DNA of 64,000 bases, taken from assembly GCA_003952965.2 (NCBI GenBank), contig CM025850.1:11660962-11724961 (forward strand), written 5' to 3'. The first letter of the stretch is position 1; each line of letters opens with the position of its first letter. Made by a program: the position numbers and the translations under genes. The stretch comes from Morella rubra. Lineage: Eukaryota > Streptophyta > Magnoliopsida > Fagales > Myricaceae. Shown here piece by piece: positions 35,224 to 48,414 of this stretch. The notes under the pieces are model-generated. The model was not told where the DNA came from. It saw only the letters and a program-made list of their open reading frames with translations, and did no database searches.

Positions 35224-37606
35224 CTTCTGCTTGTTAATCTCATTTTGTGGTCAACCTTAATGATGCTTAATATTGGACCTCCTCATTTTGTGCCTCTAAT
35301 AAGAAACGTAAGGCGTTAGTGTCATTCCTCCTGAGGTCTATTGCTACATGCACTCAGCTTTCTGATCATCCGTTGTTTCTGCTTGTTGGAGATCATGTTG
35401 ATGGAAGGAAGGAAAGTCATCCCGCCAACCCCAATCGAATCCGAATCTAATCAAGTAAGAACCACAATAATAGGAAGAGAAATCGAGGACCAATTACATA
35501 TGTCCAAACATGTACAGACCTGCGGGTTTACTTCAACCTCTATAAAAATGAACAGGTACGAGTCTCTTTCTAGATAAACAGTCATTATGCTTACGAGTTC
35601 GGTTATAGTGCTGAGTTTTATTATGCTGATGGCTGCTGATGGACGGTTAAAATTCAATCTTTACGATTCAAGCGCTCAGATTGCGCCACCTCATTTAAAA
35701 AAATTTACTTAGGTATTAGAGTCTTACCCTCGTGGTGACTCTAGCCTTATTTGTTGCTCTCTTGTACGTGTCATCTTTAGACCTGAAAATACTGCGACGG
35801 AGACCATCCCTAACTTAGCTGAACATTTTTGGCTCTATCACATGTCATCTACAAGATTTCTTACATATTCTATACTAATTATTATTACTTCTTGAAGAAA
35901 CTATTAATTCCCAATTCCGCATGTTTCCTAATTAATACCGCTAGCACCTACTTTATGTCCATTGACTTTTCTTCAAAACAGACTGCAAACTAGTTTCTTG
36001 AGCACTATTTTTAATTTATATATAGAACCAAAATATATCTCAAATAGCGCCAATCACTATCCCTCAACCATAAGGGGGTCCTTGTACAATATGAGATTTA
36101 GGTCTAATTTAGCTGGTTTAAAAAAAAAATTTATAAATACAGATCCTGAAGAAGCACCGTGGTCCTGAGTAATACTTTTCAGGCTAACTCGGGTACTGAG
36201 TGAGTACTGTTGAGGAACCAAGCGACCTATACGGCTGTACCCATATGCAAGTCCTTATTAAATATAGAGAGACAGAGAGAGAGAGAGAGAAGACAGGGAT
36301 CGAGAATATTTCCATTTCGTTTTTGTTCCAAATAACGAACGACTTTGAAGTACTGCTCTTTTCTAAGCTCCAATTTCTTCCCAAACCATTTATGCGAAGC
36401 TAAAAGTATTTCTTTTAGAATATTCCTCGGCAAACATATATAAGAGGAAAATTGGTACAAGAAGGATCTCACCGAAATATTAGGAGGCGGAATTTAATCT
36501 TCAATATTGTGGAATGCAGGCCGCAATACCCCACCCCACCCAGCTGTGGACACGGTCACACGACTTTTTGCCAACTGTCCATAAGCTGCTTCTCTTTTTC
36601 GGATCAGGCCGACGGCCCTTCGCGTAATTAAAAATATTGGCTCCAGTTGGTTTTTTCTCCTTTTATATATATATTATTCGACAATTGGTATTATTTGAAG
36701 CATAAAACTATATATTCTAATATTTTCACATTAGAACTCCTTCAAATGCCAGATTTAAACAAGTAAAAAAGAGATGCATATATTATTTAACTCCCTTACA
36801 TCATTCTTCTAATATAATTGGTATAATCTTTAGAGTTTTGCATTAAATTAAAAAATGCTAATTAAAGTCCATTAATCACCAAAATTAACCCCGTGGCTTA
36901 ATTTTTCCAAATTAGGTTTGAAGATTAAAGTCCATTAATCACGCAGAAATCAGCCCACGGATTTTATTTTCCTTATAATATCCCAATGGTCCAGTACTGG
37001 GAGTTTGATAAAACTTGAAAATGCTTTAACTTTTGTAGATAATTAATTAATTTCATATAATTTGCTAGCTTTACTCCAATTAAAGATTCAAGTTTCAATT
37101 ATATATACTGGGTGCATATATCGTAGGCATAACTGAGTTAAAGACTACACGACTTAATTATAATAATCGAGACATTGGTAAAATATAAAACAAAAAATAC
37201 TGAGGTCAAAGATATTGTATACTATAGTACATCTAAATTATGTGTCTGCTGGGGTACTGGCTCCCTCCCTTATAATATAAAATTAGTTGTTAAAGGCAAA
37301 ACTTATCTTAATTTGCGAGAAAATATGCATAAACCGCAAAATAAACTCCCGTAAAGTGTGTTTGATCTTCAATATCGAAAACATATCACTCCTGAACAAC
37401 AAAGTAGTAAATAAAAAGATTAAAGCTAGGAAGGAGAAACTTATAGCTTAATTAAACAGCTTAATTATCAAGCATTTGTTATTCAGTAACATTATCCAAC
37501 GCCAACACAAAGTTTGAAAGTAGTTGCACCAAGTGCGAAATAACGTCAAAACCTGAACCTTCATCGTTTTCCATCGATCAAGAAACGGATTAGCTAGTCA
37601 TCATCA
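35224..37606. other. Gene-free stretch (right arm)
   Basis: Mirror of 10215-12597. Next to the WRC stop codon it probably includes that gene's 3' UTR. It contains a GA microsatellite at about 36264-36290. Nothing else is recognised. Confidence 0.5.
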
Positions 37607-39418
37607 CTAGCTTTGCCGCCCCATAACTTCTGATCGATCGTCAGCCACAACAATCCCGTTGTTTGTTTGGCCGAGCAAGCTGCTTATGGAACGCGCTTTC
37701 ACCATCCCAAGCTTCATCCTTTTCTTCGAGACCATCGATGGCTTCTTCTGATCATCATCTTCATCCTCACCCTGGTCACGGCCATCCTTATCTAAACCAG
37801 AATCGTTTGGTTTGTTTTCCAGCAACGACGATGAAGATTCGGATGTTGGATCGGAGTAGTCATCCATCTTTGAAGGGGTATTGCCAGCCAAGGATCGACT
37901 TCGGACGCTAGTCATGCTCCTTAGCCTTCCCTTGCCCAAGTGATGCTCGCATAAAGAGTATCCCACAAGGGTCTGTTGACAACACCTCCATCCTCTACCA
38001 TTAACACGACTGCACCTCGATCCCTCCATAAGTGCACCACCTCTAACCCTCTTTTTTGCACCGGTATTCTCAAGACCTTCTTTTGTTTCTTTCACTTGAT
38101 CTTCTTGATCGTCATCGTTTAGTGGGGCACATTTCTTGTTCATCTTCGTCTTCATCTTAGTCTTCATCTTCTTTTCTTTCTCCATTATCGCGTCTTCATT
38201 TGCTCTTCTCTCGAAGGTACTCCTCCTCTTCTTCGGTGGAAATGCTTTCTCTCCGTCACACCATCTCCCAGATGCTATATGATATTGCAGCCACACAACG
38301 ACCATATATAACACAACATTGGATGCTATCTAATGGTAGAGATTCTACGACTGAATATATCTTCAGAAATAACCTTTACCTGGATGAGTAGCACTTGATT
38401 CCTGAATAACCCCGATAACTGTTTCTGCACCCACGATGCTTCGCTTCCTAAAACCAAACCAGACCCAGAAGATCCACAACCACATACATAAAATTTACAG
38501 CAACCAAAAAAATCCAAAAGGAAAAAGAGGTGCAATATAGAGCCAGATACATGGTAGATGGGACCATCAACCCACGCTAACGTGCACCGCATGGGCAAAT
38601 TAGTTAGCCAAGATCGAGATAAAAAAAGAAAAATAGAAAAGAAAAAAGACTAGCTTTAGATTAGATGGGAAGGAATGGTGGCTAGCCAACACTGATATAA
38701 AAACACCTTAAACAGTATTTCCACTTACAGTATTTTCTATTTTCCTTTTTCTTTTAATTTTTCTCGCAGGTAAAATCAGGTTATGGGTCTCCGTCTTTTC
38801 ACCTTTTTTACTACAAGATTTCATGAAAGATAAGCAGAACATGGGTTAGCTTTTTTTGCCTCCCTTTCTTACCTGATATCATTACCCTTCTCTTCCCCTC
38901 CTCTCTCATCTTCGCCTTGCAACAACTCCTGAAAAATCACAACAAATATATGATCCACACACCCATGCTTGTCCCTAATGTGCCCCCTTCTAGGCACACG
39001 AATTTAGCATCAAGCAAATCCATACCCTTGCCTCTTTAGGGCACATTGAACCAAAGTGCACCCCAACAAACCCGCATAAAACTGACAACAGTAAAAATTA
39101 ATAATAGAAGATTGTTTCACTGACCAAACAATCTTCCTTGTTGCTCTCCTCGTGTGCCCCACTAGCATGATCAGAGCAATCCAGGCCACTGCTTCCCCCT
39201 CCGATCGGCGAGAGAAGTAGATGGGGTTGATCAGACGGCTGATGATCAAACTGGGCATCTCTATCGCTTTGTGGGGTGAGATTTCCAAGTGGGTGCGAGG
39301 CCTTCGGCTCGTGGAGTTGGAGTTGCACCTCCGGAGACCGGTCGAGGTGGGGATCTGAGAGAGGAACCGGAAAGAGGGACGAGAGAGGGAAGGGCACCTG
39401 GCGTTTCCGGATCCTCAT
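37607..39418 (-). CDS. WRC-domain protein, four exons (right arm copy)
   Basis: Predicted exons in transcription order are 39125-39418, 38873-38928, 38380-38447 and 37607-38274. They encode the same 361-residue product as 8403-10214, with an intact C-x9-C-x10-C-x2-H WRC motif, a basic KKRR-type nuclear signal and an acidic C-terminal part. The coding frame of the last exon is unchanged between arms. This copy lies about 11.6 kb from the RING E3 ligase gene. As I recall, a MUSE2 RING gene and a WRC gene are also close in Arabidopsis (At2g42030 and At2g42040), which would make the pair conserved. It is the authentic copy if the left arm is an artefact. Confidence 0.82.
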
Positions 39419-39666
39419 CGGTGCAAAGACGGGATTTTGAATCTTTGATCTCTCGCTCTATCCGACTAAGAGACTTTTCGCTGGTCTGAAAAGAAAGAGT
39501 ATTCACGCACTCAGACCTGGAGATGATCTTTCAGGTCAGATTTCACAGGGAGGTCGAGAGAAAGAAAGGGAGAGAGAGATAGAGAGAGAGAGTGCAAGAC
39601 CATATACTACTACTACTACTACAACCCCCAGACCAAGAGAAATTTTTATGCTTTTTAATATATCTC
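39419..39666 (-). promoter_or_regulatory. Probable promoter and 5' leader of the WRC gene (right arm)
   Basis: Mirror of 8155-8402. It contains the GA/CT-rich leader and the TAC/GTA repeat. It differs from the left arm by one base next to the CCCCC run near 39629. Confidence 0.4.
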
Positions 39667-42600
39667 GGTTCTCTTTCTCTCTCTAACTTTTATTTTGTTG
39701 CACCAATTGCACCACAGAAAGAAGGGGCGCATACGTTTCCATGACTATGCGGGTGGGGGGAGTACGCACGTGTGGAGAGTCAGGCTTAGAGGGAGGACGA
39801 CACGCGTGAGGGGGATGGAGGGTAAGGCTGACCGGTTGAGGAGGTAGGCGGTATGGAAGGGAATCGAGACGAAGATGGCGACAGGGTACGGACGAGAGAT
39901 GCCAGGGTGGAACGTGGGAAGAGGAATACAAAATGATGGGAGTTGGGTAGTTTTATCGTTTATACTTTTAAGAGGGGAGAGTTAAAAAATTAAAAATTTT
40001 AAAAAAAAAAAAATATGAGAGAAAGTGGGTCCCACTCCCACTCGCCACTTCCTGGTCCGATCCCCCATCTTAACATCGACCGAGATGCTCTCCGACTGTT
40101 CACTAGTTCGAGCTGGATCTGCCCTCATTTTTTGTTTTTATTCTTTTGTTGGCCATTTTTTGTTTTTATCTTTTTGTTGGAGATAGTGTATAGAATTTAT
40201 AAAAAAAAAAAATTGTTGAAACTAGTAAGAAGATATTAAAGCTTGCGGAAAAAGGGATTAAACTTTGTAGAGAAGTATAAAAGTTTATGAAAAACAAAGA
40301 TTGAACAAAAATTTTTTAAAAAAAAAAATATGTGCCTCCCAAACAAAGTCTTAGCAGGAGAAGTTGGTGACTAGCAGAGCAAAGTCGGTGACTCACGCGC
40401 GGGACAAAACAAGAAAAACACTCCCCACTTCTAAAACTAATTTGTAAAATTAGAAAAATTAGCAAACAGGAGGGGTCTAGACGACATCACGCAGCGCAAG
40501 TAACAAACAAAAGTTTGGGGCGGAGTTAATCTTTGTTTTAGAAATTTTATCTCGCCACGGTTTTAGAAGTATTCTCTTGTCCTAGAATATTCAGTTTAAG
40601 TCATAACTATTATTATCATTACAATATTACCAAAACTACTAATCAATCTCAAATTCATTCACTAAAAAAAAAAAAAAAGACTCAAGTTTAATTGACATCA
40701 ACAGTGCAATATTTACTAGCAGATTTGACCTTAATAATATGACCCAATGAAAAAGAAATATAAAGGTAAGGTGAGGATTTATCTATGACGATGGAGAAGG
40801 AACTTTTTCTACTACAAAAGCTCATAATCAGAGGCCCAAAATAGTAAGGCAATGATCAGTCCATTCGATGCAACATCTGCCCTTTAGTAAGTGAAGGTCC
40901 ATAAAAGAACCTGACAATTGATGCTTTGAGGCTATGATTACTCTCTATCCACTTAGTGACTAACGGTCCAAAAAGGCAGAAGGAAAAGGTGAAAAATCAG
41001 TCTACCCAAGCCATTCAAGAGGGGGACCAATCCTGACACCGTCGACCTTTGGTGAAAAAAAAGAGGAGACAGAGAAAGATGCAAAGTCGCGGCCCATCAA
41101 AGCCCAGCCCAGACAAGAAAAGAATAAGGATATAAGAGAAAAAAAGAGGCAAAACAGAGGGGTACTTAGACTAACTCAAACTATCTCTCATACTCTCTTT
41201 CTCTCTCTAATAATCAAATTAGTAAACAAAAGATATAAAAAAAAATGACGATTAACAAAAGCATCAGAGGAATCTCTCTATAGGAAAGACTCCAATTTCT
41301 AATTTATTTTTTTTGCTTGTAAGAGGAAAGAATGAGAATTTGAGCCTCTCAATCTATCCCAAATGTTAAACTTTAGGCCCAACTCTCTCAAACTCTTAGG
41401 CTAATGGACATTGTGATAGACTAGATAAAACTTACTCAATCATATAAGATAAATAGTGCGGAAACAAAGCATTATTCGAAAATAAAAACAAACAGATAAA
41501 AGATTGTCTCAAGTCAAACTTAATGATATTCAATTGATTTAATTAATTAACAATCAAAAGATAAAATTATAAAAAAATGTATACTTTGTACTATCTGACT
41601 AAGGTGTTTTTACAACTGTATCCTAAATTACTCTCAAGAGGACAAGCGCATTAAAGTAATTGCACTAAAATATTTATATATCATGTATTTATTTATAATA
41701 GTGAAAATGTACTATTACGCGTCATCAAAAAGGTTAGGGGACTTCTGTTTTCTCTCTCTTTTGTGGGCAGGTTAGGGACTTGCTACTCAAGGTGGAGGCC
41801 CAGCTAAAAGTCCCACTAATTCATATGGACATCTATATCAGCCCAACTTCCTGGTCACATCAGATTTAAACGTGTGTACGAAATTTCGGTCCCGGCCGCT
41901 TGGGCCACGTTAGATTCTCAGCTAGTAACCACATAGTCCAGACTTGGCTGACAATACAAACCTCAAAACCTTGCCGTCTTTGCAGTACACATGGATCAGT
42001 CGTGGATGTAAAAGAAACAGAGTGAGGGTGAATCGTATCGTTCCCATAGCATTCAAATATCCTAAAATTTTGTTCGGATTCCAAATCTACAAACGCAAAG
42101 CTTGAATTATGTAGAAAGTCCGAGAATAAAAACTTGAGGATGAAAAGACAAACGATTTTATGCAAAGATAAATCAATGTGTAAAGTCATACAAAATAAGG
42201 GATTCAAATAAACAAGTATAATATTTCAAAGTTAATTATGTCATTTAATGAAGTGATGAGACAAAATAACTGGTCAACCTTGATGTGATTCGTTAAATAA
42301 CATGGACAGATTCCAACATTAGATTTATTTTTTTAAATCACAGTTATCGCTTTGTATAGTTATGCACAATTTTATTTTTCACACCTTTTATTGTATCGGA
42401 TGGAAGTGCCACAAGTAGGATGAACAATATTTGTTCCAACATGGAACTTGTTTCAAACCTTATCTACTGTTTCTTTCAAGATAGATTCTTTTAAACTTTA
42501 TTAAAGTATTAGATGCCATTAAGTATATATTTTATCTAAAACTTACACCATGTTTTAAAGGTCTGTTTCTACTAATAAAGAGACAGAATCAAAGATATAT

Positions 42601-44112
42601 GCTTATCGTATTATTGACCGATTTATAGATTCTTATTCGCTTAGTTTTTTCTCTCTCTTTTTTGGAATATATATCGCTAATTCTAAATGTCTGAAATTAT
42701 ATGTACATTAGTGTGTCTAGATTAAAAAAAAATTACACCTCACTGATTTTTCCTCTCTAAAATTACATAGACGGAGCACGCATGAATATTGAGGCATGAT
42801 TGCCATGTGGCTGAGCTTGCACCGGTTTTTCGAGTCAACCGGGTACCGATGAATCCGTAGAAAATGGTACGGACGATGCCACCATGCCAGGGTGGAGAAT
42901 CGAATGCGAAACAAATAATGGCCACTACTTGGTTCGGGATCGTACGTTGGTTGCTTTGTCGTTTGCTTTACTTTCTAGAATGGGAGGCTCCACTTTCTCT
43001 GTAAAACCAAATTAATTAGTGCCTTTTTTTTCTCAGATCAAAACTATTTTGCTGCTTCCTGGTGACATATTATTGTCTCTGAAGTTTGATCAATCACTGG
43101 CGAAGTACCGTTCATGTTTGGAGGAACCAGACAAAGAAAAACAGTTAAATCTCGTTAATTAGAGAATTTCGAGTCCCACATCGTAAATTCTGACGTAAAT
43201 AGCAAATTTTACATTTAAAATGTCGGTAGCATATGATGTTCTAGGCGTCTGAAATTTCTCCTACAGCTAGCAAAGTAGGGACATTTTCTTAATTGGAAAC
43301 AAATTGAGATCGTTTTGAATCTTTTGATTGATCGGTAGCTTTGGTCAAGCCTGGCAGCGGAACAATGTACTAATCAAAGTTTGCTGTAAAGCATCAACAA
43401 CTCTCACCGAACCCGCCCGTGTCTTTCTAAAGTGATTGCGATTATAAGGAGAGAGATCACGCACCCATTTGCGAGAAAAAGACAATATTTTTCCTAATAC
43501 CCATTTCCTTAATTTGAAATTAATTTCTGTGAAAGTGAAGTATGAGGAAATGGGGTATCAAGAAAACGGTGCGTACTGATGGGGCAATGTGCTCTCTAGT
43601 CTCTATACCTATATCTGGTAAGCTAGCTAGCACATTATTCTCATAATAGATATTTTATCTTTAGCATAATTATAGTATACAATTGCCCATTTTGGTTCTT
43701 ATATCCCCGAGGCATCAGTGCTCTAATTTCGTATAAGACTATAGCTTATGCTTTTGCAGCCTGCACTCAATTTGATTTGCGACATTTTTGGGCATTGCTT
43801 TGTGGACAAATAAACTTCGTTTGCATGGATATTTGAAAAGACTAGAGATAATAATCCGAGCAGCGAAATCACTATAACAGATAATACCCTTCACCTATCG
43901 AAAATCGTAGGGTCTTCATCAGAGTGTACCACCATAGATGGCCAGTAGAAAATGGATCATGCGTGCAAACACCGATCCGATAAGAATGCTACAAAATTTT
44001 GGTTTCATTTTCGGGGTGAATGGAATTAATATGGACCCACAAACGCTAGCTAGCTGCCACCCTCTGATTGCGGAAAAGTTTTGGAGAAGTATCAACCATA
44101 ATTTGGTACAAT
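39667..44112. other. Gene-free stretch (right arm)
   Basis: Mirror of 3712-8154. AT-rich sequence without a supported coding region. Short open frames show no conserved motif. Confidence 0.5.
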
Positions 44113-44960
44113 TATCAACCATGTTGTACGCGTACCATGGCTTCTAGCTAGTTATAATGATTATGAAAGCTGTGATTTACAGAAATCATCTACCTAGTCT
44201 TGATTTCAAATTAATTTCAGAGGAGTGATTGGTGGCATGTGGAATCGGGAATATTTGGTTATTTACTATTAGGGGCGGCTAAAAAGGGTAGACAAGTGAG
44301 GCAATCGTTGCCCCTTAATTAGGAAGGCCCCTATTATGGAGGTCTTATATTAAAGTAAAATTAAAAAAATTTAATTATGAAGACATTGTATTATAGTAAA
44401 ATTAAAATTAAGAGGAAGAAAAAAAACCTAAATTTTTTCCATATAAAACTTAATGAAAGGACTACAAAATAGGAATATTTAAGAATTAGTTTATAAAATT
44501 AAAATTGAAAATGAAAAACATGTCCTAGAAACTAGCAATATCAACTCTCTTTTCAAAATAATAGCACTATCAACCATGTTGTACGCGTACCATGTCTTCT
44601 AGCTAGTTATAATGATTATGAAAGCTGTGATTTACAGAAATCATCTACCTAGTCTTGATTTCAAATTAATTTCAGAGGAGTGATTGGTGGCATGTGGAAT
44701 CGGGAATATTTAGTTATTTACCGAGGGGCGGCTAAAAAGGGTAGGCAAGTGAGGCAATGCCCCCTAATTAGGAAGGCCCTATTATGAAGGTCTAATATAG
44801 TAAAATTACAAATTTTAATTATGAAGGTTTTATATTATAATAAAATTAAAATTAAGAGGAAGAAAAAAAGCCTAAATTTTTTCCATATAAAACTTAATAA
44901 AAGGCCTACAAAATAGGAATATTTAAAAATTAGTTTATAAAATTAAAATTGAAAATAAAG
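44113..44960. repeat. ~450-bp tandem segmental duplication (right arm)
   Basis: Units are about 44113-44517 and 44569-44960, offset by about 456 bp. Both include GTTGTACGCGTACCATG, GGCATGTGGAATCGGGAATA and GGGGCGGCTAAAAAGGGTAG. The first unit therefore carries an extra copy of one hAT terminus. It is the mirror of 2864-3711. Confidence 0.8.
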
Positions 44961-45415
44961 CAATATCTTCCCTGATAAATTTGAATTTAAACTTCTTTTA
45001 AAACTTTTAATTCCAAAAATAAATCCAAACCATCGAGACATTTTTTTCTAAAGCGCAATCATCAAAAATCTTAATCTAATAAAAGACCTAAATTATTTTT
45101 CAAATAGTTTTATTGCATATCGAATATTATTTACCATACCTCATCTAAAGAAAGAAGTTTTTCAAAACTAAAGATTATAAAAAATTATTTATAAACAACT
45201 ATGTCTCGCGATAGATTAAGCGGTTTAGCAGTTTTATTTATCGAAACTGATTTATTAGGTAAACTTGAATACAAAAGTTTAATTAGCAATTTTGCATCTA
45301 GAAATGCAAGATGCAAATTTATGGTTCAATTTTAAATTTTTAAATTTTTTAAAAAATTAAAAAGGACTCATTTTTATGATTTGCCTAAGGCCTCAAAAAT
45401 GTTGAGCCGCCTCGG
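44723..45415 (+). mobile_element. hAT-like element remnant 2 (right arm)
   Basis: The ends read CCGAGGGGCGGCTAAA and, inverted, CCGAGGCGGCTCAA. The plus-strand segment 45141-45320 translates to SSKERSFSKLKIIKNYL, a stop, then TMSRDRLSGLAVLFIETDLL, which is the hAT C-terminal dimerisation domain (the ERSFSKLK and M-S-x-x-R-L-x-G-L-A motifs). It is a degraded copy with a premature stop and no intact catalytic part. Confidence 0.65.
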
Positions 45416-45682
45416 TTTACCATTGGTCAAATGAATGTTCCATATTATTTATTTTTTTAATATAAAAAGTTAACAAGAGAGAAAACTTAGAGAGATGAGA
45501 GTATGAGATCAGTCCCACATGAGTATCTCTAGGGCTCCCTCCCCTTGAGCTAGCTTTTGAAGATGTTTGCACAGTTAGCTCGTATGAACGCTGTGTGGAA
45601 TGTTATTAATGTTACCCAAAGATGTTGCCAAGATGAACAGCATTCGAGCCACTAGATCTTAAGATTATGTGCGTATGTGGAT

Positions 45683-46375
45683 AGGGGCGTCTCTGAGCAA
45701 AAGCAGCCTAGGCGGTTGCTTAAGGCCACCAAAATAGGAAGGCCCCCAACTTTCTATTTTAATTAATATTTAATAGGTTATAGTCCCCAATTTAGAATAT
45801 TTTAACTTAACAAAAGAAAAAATAAGTCTAAAAATATCAGTTAAACATTTTGAAATCCCCATTTAATGCAAAGAAAAACATAATTCAAAATTTCAAAGGA
45901 GATGACTTCCAATTTTAAAATTGAAAAAAAAAAAAAAAAGACTTCCAACTTTTAGCCGTTTCTTAATTCTTCATCATAGGTGCTACTATCCTAACCTTTC
46001 AACTTTTAAATTAGTTTTATACTTTTATTTGTCTAATAGAAAATACGAATCAGGATATAAATTTTAAAAAAAAAAAGCTGTTGCTTTTATGGAAAGAAAT
46101 TTTTCAAAACTAAAATTAATAAAATCATATCTAAAATCTATTATGATGCAAGAAAGATTAAATGGATTAACTATATTATCAATTGAAAATAATCTATTAA
46201 CAAATCTTGAATACAAAACTTTGATAAGTAATTTTTCATATCAAAAAGTAAAAGAATAATTTTTAACTAAAATTTATTGATATTTTATATTTTAATATAA
46301 TAATTTATAATTTATTATAAAATGACTCTTTTTATAGTTTCGCCTAAGGCCTCGTTTATTTTAGAAACGACCCTG
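45683..46375 (+). mobile_element. hAT-like element remnant 1 (right arm)
   Basis: The ends are AGGGGCGTCTCTGAG and, inverted, CAGGGTCGTTTCTAA. The segment 46083-46259 is an open 58-codon frame closed by TAA that reads FMERNFSKLKLIKSYLKSIM, then MQERLNGLTILSIENNLL and so on. This is the C-terminal hAT dimerisation domain in its usual position near the element's end. The rest of the transposase is missing, so the element is a remnant. It is related to remnant 2 next to it. Confidence 0.68.
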
Positions 46376-46437
46376 TACGCGGATATCACACACAACAGGC
46401 AAGTCGGCTATCGTGACAAATGCCAAGTGAATGGATT

Positions 46438-46465
46438 TTTAGCTGGCCGAGAGAGAGGGCCAATA
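46438..46465. repeat. Peroxidase upstream direct repeat, copy 1
   Basis: TTAGCTGGCCGAGAGAGAGG followed by GCCAATAT. It lies about 600 bp upstream of the peroxidase start codon. GGCC and GGGCC flank a GAGAGA core, giving partial dyad symmetry. The second copy is at 46677-46704. A regulatory role is possible but not shown. Confidence 0.6.
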
Positions 46466-46676
46466 TGACCAGCTTCCCTTTGTAGCCAACACACTAATTA
46501 AGTAAGTATGGCTATTAACATATTCCTCAGAGAATCTTAACCGATCCAATTGACTCGTGTACCAGTCAGATACGTGAATGTTGTTTTAATCTTCTTTGAA
46601 GTTCACTGCAGAGAATATTTTACCATGGGAGAAACTGAAACTGAGTTAGGCTAAGAACCAAACATTTCAACTCCTT

Positions 46677-46704
46677 TTAGCTGGCCGAGAGAGAGGGCCA
46701 ATAT
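46677..46704. repeat. Peroxidase upstream direct repeat, copy 2
   Basis: Same word as 46438-46465, about 360 bp upstream of the start codon. Identity over at least 27 bases between copies 239 bp apart is unlikely to be chance. It could reflect a local duplication. Confidence 0.6.
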
Positions 46705-46955
46705 TTAATCTGTCTGGTCTCAATTTTCTTCGCTTCCGCTCCGTTCTGTACCTAATGAGTATAATTGAAGACTGATCTTTTCGAAATGATACAAGGGGGG
46801 AGACAGAGAGACCCAGTTAAAGCGGAAAATCATTGACACTGAAATCCAACTTTTACTTTGTTGACTATTATGCATGCTTCTCTTACATGCACAGCTTCAT
46901 GCCAGGCCATAGACTTCGCTATCAGGGAGCTATGTAGAATAAAGTGACATATTTC

Positions 46956-46976
46956 TATATATATATATATATATAA
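46956..46976 (+). promoter_or_regulatory. TA tract, candidate TATA region of the peroxidase
   Basis: An alternating TATATA run about 90 bp upstream of the peroxidase ATG lies at a plausible distance for a TATA box with a leader of 50-60 bases. As a microsatellite it may be neutral. Confidence 0.35.
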
Positions 46977-47045
46977 TGCTACGCAAGTTCCCCAGTGTCA
47001 CAGATCACAAACTTAGAACCCTTTTTTTCCCTCACTAACAGGTAG

Positions 47046-48414
<1,369 letters not shown>

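Noticed and set aside
45670-46390. Target-site duplication around hAT remnant 1
   Set aside because: The flanks GTGGAT and GCGGAT are similar but do not form an exact 8-bp repeat at the element ends.
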